From the NCBI GenBank assembly GCA_964555625.1, contig CAZKTE010000038.1:1-17992 (forward strand): 17,992 nucleotides of DNA, read 5' to 3'. Source of the stretch: CAZJKE01 sp964555625. Its GTDB lineage: Bacteria > Planctomycetota > Phycisphaerae > Phycisphaerales > SM1A02. The notes below the pieces were generated by a model. The model saw nothing but the letters and a program-made list of their open reading frames with translations. It did not search any database and was not told the origin of the DNA. Position numbers and translations under genes: made by a program. Shown here in pieces: positions 15,102 through 17,992 of this stretch; position 1 is the stretch's first letter, and each line of letters begins with the position of its first letter.

Positions 15102-16406
15102 TCAGGCCTCGTACAGCGCCTTGAGGTCACTCCAGAAGCCCGGGTAGCTCTTGGTGACGCACGTGCTGTCGGTGATCGAGATCGTCCCGCATGCCGTTCC
15201 CAGCACCGCCATGGCCATGGCGACGCGGTGGTCGTCCTGCGGATCCACCACCGCTCGCATCAACTCCTGCGCCGGTGCGATCGTGATGAACGAGTCGCCG
15301 CTGCTGATCCCGCAGCCGGCCTGCGCCAGTCCCCGACCGATGGCCTCGATGCGATCGGACTCCTTGCGCGGCAGCGTCTGGAGACCGCAGATCGTGGTGG
15401 GCCCATCTGCGCATGCCATGACCGCCGCAAGGCAGAGGGCCGCATCGGGGAAGTCGCCGGCATCGATCTCACCGCCGCTGCGCAGGGAGCCTGTGCCGGT
15501 GACGCTCATCCCGTCGGGCGTGTCCTCGATGCGCGCGCCCAGGTCGCCAAGCAGCGTGATGGCCGCCATGTCCGGCTGACGTGAGGTCGTGGCGAGTCCC
15601 GGGATTGTGATCGAGAGCCCCTCGTGCAGGGCGGCAATGGCGGCAAAGTAGATTGCGCTGCTCGCATCCGGCTCGATCGAGAGTTCCCTGGCCGTCAGGC
15701 GCGCCTGGGGAACGGTGATCTTCAGCTGGCCCGCTGCATCCTCGAATTGCGCCTCGGCGCCGAAGGCCTCGAGGATGCCTGCGGTGAGTTCTACGTAGGG
15801 CCGCGAGGTGATGGGCGTGTGGCAGGAGAGCAACAGGCCTCCCTCCAGGAACGGTCCAACGAGCATCAGCGCGGAGATGAACTGGCTCGAGTCCACAGCG
15901 CCAAATTCCACCTCGCCGCCATGGGCGGCCGAGCCGTCGATGGACAGCGGCAGGTGCCCTTCCCTGCCCTCGGCGGTCACCGATGCGCCGAGTGACGCGA
16001 TGGCCTGGGACAACTGTTCCATGGGCCGCGTGCGCATGCGCGCGTCGCCGTCGATGCGCGTCGTGCCCCCGGCGCAGATCGCCGCTGCAGCCAGGAAGCG
16101 CGCCGGCGTGCCGCCGGCACCGGCATTGACATCCGCGCCGCCATTGAGACGACCGTCGGCCCCGGTGATGACCAATTTGCCGCCCTTCCACGCGACGCCT
16201 GCGCCCATGGCAGAGAGCCCCTTCGCCAGGGCACGCGTGTCATCGCTCTCAAGGGCGCCGTGCAGGATGCTGCGGCCTGCAGCCAACGCAGCGAGCACCG
16301 TGGCCCGCGCGGTGATGCTCTTGGAGCCCGGCACCGCGACAGTCGCGCAGCCGCGACGCTGCAGTCTGGGCACCCCTTCTGCGGCCACCGCCCCACGCGC
16401 GTGCAT
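15102..16406 (-). CDS. aroA: 3-phosphoshikimate 1-carboxyvinyltransferase (EPSP synthase)
   Basis: AroA condenses shikimate-3-phosphate with phosphoenolpyruvate in chorismate synthesis (cytoplasm). The protein has 434 residues, normal length. Motifs: PGSKSITAR (26-34, catalytic-site K29), 'NAGAGGTPARFL' (94-105), 'SSQFISAL' (173-180), 'SRPYVELT' (201-208), 'DFPDAAL' (318-324) with the catalytic Asp, 'RKESDRIEA' (347-355), 'DDHRVAMAMA' (391-400) and 'KSYPGFW' (419-425). The PEP-binding loop 'NAGAGGTPAR' differs from the common NAGTAxR form and appears to carry extra residues, which could affect inhibitor sensitivity; this is inference. The ATG overlaps the stop of the groES-like gene (TGATG), indicating translational coupling and fixing the start. 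The ABC exporter gene follows 26 bp downstream. Confidence 0.97.
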   Translation of the reverse strand: MHARGAVAAEGVPRLQRRGCATVAVPGSKSITARATVLAALAAGRSILHGALESDDTRALAKGLSAMGAGVAWKGGKLVITGADGRLNGGADVNAGAGGTPARFLAAAAICAGGTTRIDGDARMRTRPMEQLSQAIASLGASVTAEGREGHLPLSIDGSAAHGGEVEFGAVDSSQFISALMLVGPFLEGGLLLSCHTPITSRPYVELTAGILEAFGAEAQFEDAAGQLKITVPQARLTARELSIEPDASSAIYFAAIAALHEGLSITIPGLATTSRQPDMAAITLLGDLGARIEDTPDGMSVTGTGSLRSGGEIDAGDFPDAALCLAAVMACADGPTTICGLQTLPRKESDRIEAIGRGLAQAGCGISSGDSFITIAPAQELMRAVVDPQDDHRVAMAMAVLGTACGTISITDSTCVTKSYPGFWSDLKALYEA

Positions 16407-16729
16407 CAGTCGTCTCGCCTGAAGACGGCAACCACGTCGTCGATGGGAATGACGTAGAGCTGGTTGTCACCCTCGAAGTCCACCGGAATGCCGTTGCAGG
16501 GATTGAAGAGGACCTTGTCGTACTGGCGCAGTGGGTAGTCGGGATCATGTTCGATCTGGGCGCTGACGGCGACAATGCGGCCCGTGAGCGTGGGAATCTC
16601 GATCTTGTCGGGCAGGTGAATGCCGACCTTGGTGATCTTTCGGTCCTGGTCCTTGCGAATCAGGACGCGATCCCCGAGGGGCTCGACCGTTTCGATGCTC
16701 TGCGACGCGCGTATCTTGCTCTTGGCCAT
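16406..16729 (-). CDS. groES: GroES/Cpn10-like co-chaperonin, divergent
   Basis: This 107-residue protein has the Cpn10 opening 'VEPLGDRVLIRK' (15-26), a mobile-loop-like segment 'KVGIHLPDKIE' (34-44) in place of the usual GGIVLP, 'GRIVAVS' (50-56) and 'YDKVLFNPCNG' (70-80). The C-terminus 'VIPIDDVVAVF' (93-103) matches the family's final strand. The start at 16729 is set by homology; the frame is open upstream to 16882, into the divergent hppD gene. No groEL is adjacent, unlike the standard groESL operon, so this is probably a secondary or orphan copy. It would cap a chaperonin in the cytoplasm if functional. It heads the nine-gene minus-strand run and overlaps aroA. Confidence 0.88.
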   Translation of the reverse strand: MAKSKIRASQSIETVEPLGDRVLIRKDQDRKITKVGIHLPDKIEIPTLTGRIVAVSAQIEHDPDYPLRQYDKVLFNPCNGIPVDFEGDNQLYVIPIDDVVAVFRRDD

Positions 16730-16827
16730 CAACCCATTGTAGGAACCGCGCTGCGTAATCGGGAGGCAGCATCTATACCCGCCACGGCGATGGGCTAGAA
16801 TGAGGTGCTGCACTTCCCGGAGCCGCG
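16730..16827. promoter_or_regulatory. Divergent promoter region between groES-like gene and hppD
   Basis: In this gap of about 98 bp, the plus strand has TAGAAT (16796-16801), a possible -10 for hppD 26 bp before its ATG. GGAG at 16819-16822 (5 nt before the ATG) is its ribosome site. The minus strand has TATAGAT (16777-16771) and TACAAT (16741-16736) as -10 candidates for the groES-like gene. No good -35 accompanies any of them. No CIRCE-type inverted repeat (the heat-shock operator often found before groES) is visible. Confidence 0.35.
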
Positions 16828-17992
16828 ATGACAACCAAGACCCGCACCAATCCAGTCGAGGTTCTTCCCGCGACGGATCCACTGCACCTGGTGGACGTCG
16901 ATCACCTTGAACTCTACGTGGGAAACGCCAAGCAGGCGGCGCACTACTACGCGCACACGTTCGGATTCGAGATCTCCCAGGTCAATGATCTGACGACGGG
17001 GAACCGCGACAGCGCCTCCTACCTGCTCACCCAGGGGAACATTCGCCTCATCCTCACCTCCGGCCTGCACAAGGACCACCCGGCCGCAGAGCACGTCCAT
17101 CGCTTCGGCGATGGCTGCAAGGACATCGCCCTGACGGTCTTCGACGCCCAGCGCGCCTACGACCAGGCCATCAAGAACGGCGCCGAGTCCGCCTATGAGC
17201 CTCGCGAGTCCAGCGACGAGCGAGGCACCGTGGTGCAGGCGGGCATCAGGGCCTACGGCCAGGTCGTCCACTCCTTCGTCTCCCGAAGCGGCGACTACGA
17301 CCTGCCCTCGATCAAGGCCGGCGAGCGCTTCATGCCCGGCTACGAGGGACACACCCACCCGCTCAACGCCTACAACCGCGCCAATCCCTGCGGCCTGCGC
17401 TACGTGGACCACTGCGTTGGAAACGTCGAGCTCGGGAACATGGACACCTGGGTCTCCTGGTACGAGGACGTGCTGGAGTTCACGCTCTTCAAGCACTTTG
17501 ATGACAAGGACATCTCGACTGAGTACTCGGCCCTGATGTCCAAGGTGATGTCAAGCGGCGGCGGCCTGATCAAGTTCCCCATCAACGAGCCGGCCGAGGG
17601 CCGTCGCAAGAGCCAGATTCAGGAATACCTCGACTGGCACGACGACACCCCTGGTGTCCAGCACATCGCCATGCGTACCAACGATGCCATCGCCTCCATC
17701 GACGCCCTGCGCCAGCGCGGCGTCGACTTCCTGCGGCTCCCGGATGCCTACTACGACCTGGTCTGGGACCGCGTCGGGGACATCGAGGAGGAGCGCAAGA
17801 TCATTCAGGAACTCGGGATCCTCGTGGACCGCGACGACCAGGGGTACCTGTTGCAGCTCTTCACCACGCCAGTGCAGGATCGCCCGACGCTCTGCTTCGA
17901 GATCATCTGCCGCCGCGGCAGCCAGAGCTTCGGCAAGGGCAACTTCAAGGCCCTCTTCGAGGCCCTCGAGCTCGAGCAGGATCGCCGCGGAA
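16828..17992 (+). CDS. hppD: 4-hydroxyphenylpyruvate dioxygenase (partial, 3' end cut by window)
   Basis: HppD converts 4-hydroxyphenylpyruvate to homogentisate with Fe(II) and O2, in tyrosine catabolism (and a plastoquinone/tocopherol route in some organisms). The frame is open from the ATG at 16828 to the window end, 388 codons. It shows two vicinal-oxygen-chelate domains: the N-terminal one starts 'VDHLELYVGNAKQAAHYY' (24-41) and the catalytic one starts 'YVDHCVGNVE' (192-201). The Fe ligands are H195, H279 ('VQHIAMRTND') and E358 ('CFEIICR'). The end 'FGKGNFKALFEALE' (368-381) is the family's C-terminal signature, so only a few residues are missing. GGAG lies 5 nt before the ATG. It is divergent from the groES-like gene; no homogentisate-pathway neighbour is inside the window. 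Confidence 0.97.
   Translation, partial: MTTKTRTNPVEVLPATDPLHLVDVDHLELYVGNAKQAAHYYAHTFGFEISQVNDLTTGNRDSASYLLTQGNIRLILTSGLHKDHPAAEHVHRFGDGCKDIALTVFDAQRAYDQAIKNGAESAYEPRESSDERGTVVQAGIRAYGQVVHSFVSRSGDYDLPSIKAGERFMPGYEGHTHPLNAYNRANPCGLRYVDHCVGNVELGNMDTWVSWYEDVLEFTLFKHFDDKDISTEYSALMSKVMSSGGGLIKFPINEPAEGRRKSQIQEYLDWHDDTPGVQHIAMRTNDAIASIDALRQRGVDFLRLPDAYYDLVWDRVGDIEEERKIIQELGILVDRDDQGYLLQLFTTPVQDRPTLCFEIICRRGSQSFGKGNFKALFEALELEQDRRG

Overview
The window is high-GC bacterial chromosome, densely packed with long single-function genes. No gene here is diagnostic of a phylum. The combination of a secreted metalloprotease/beta-helix protein, a stand-alone divergent GroES-like protein, small membrane-anchored hypotheticals and a PilT-type ATPase beside a degenerate GspE-like ATPase resembles Planctomycetota, perhaps Phycisphaerae. 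That placement is inference from gene content, not from a marker gene.

Layout. (1) Bases 1-2045, minus strand: a secreted M43-type zinc metalloprotease whose frame breaks near base 1062. It continues in another frame as a right-handed beta-helix region built of repeats of about 460 bp that run off the left edge. (2) 2210-3788, minus: tRNA-Arg(CCG) 20 bp downstream of guaB (IMP dehydrogenase). (3) 3892-8318, plus: a compact three-gene unit. It encodes an intact PilT-family hexameric ATPase, a membrane-anchored GspE/PilB-like protein that has lost its nucleotide-binding and catalytic motifs, and a CvpA-like four-helix membrane protein with a large duplicated domain predicted outside the cytoplasmic membrane. 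This unit is the best candidate for an undescribed system. (4) 8320-16729, minus: nine closely packed genes. In transcription order they are a groES-like gene, aroA, an MsbA-type ABC exporter, a BtuF-like lipoprotein, a FecCD-type permease, its ATPase, a small anchored hypothetical protein, accB and accC. Many junctions overlap as ATGA or TGATG, which suggests translational coupling. (5) 16828-end, plus: hppD (4-hydroxyphenylpyruvate dioxygenase), divergent from the groES-like gene and cut by the right edge only a few residues short of its expected end.

Functionally, the minus-strand run mixes housekeeping metabolism (shikimate pathway, the first step of fatty-acid synthesis) with a complete BtuFCD-type importer and an exporter. 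Close packing rather than a shared pathway ties these together. The left end (1-2045) looks compositionally less G/C-biased at wobble positions by eye and is the most accessory-like part. There is no gene-free stretch over 300 bases. The largest gaps are about 165 bp (2046-2209), about 103 bp (3789-3891) and about 98 bp (16730-16827).
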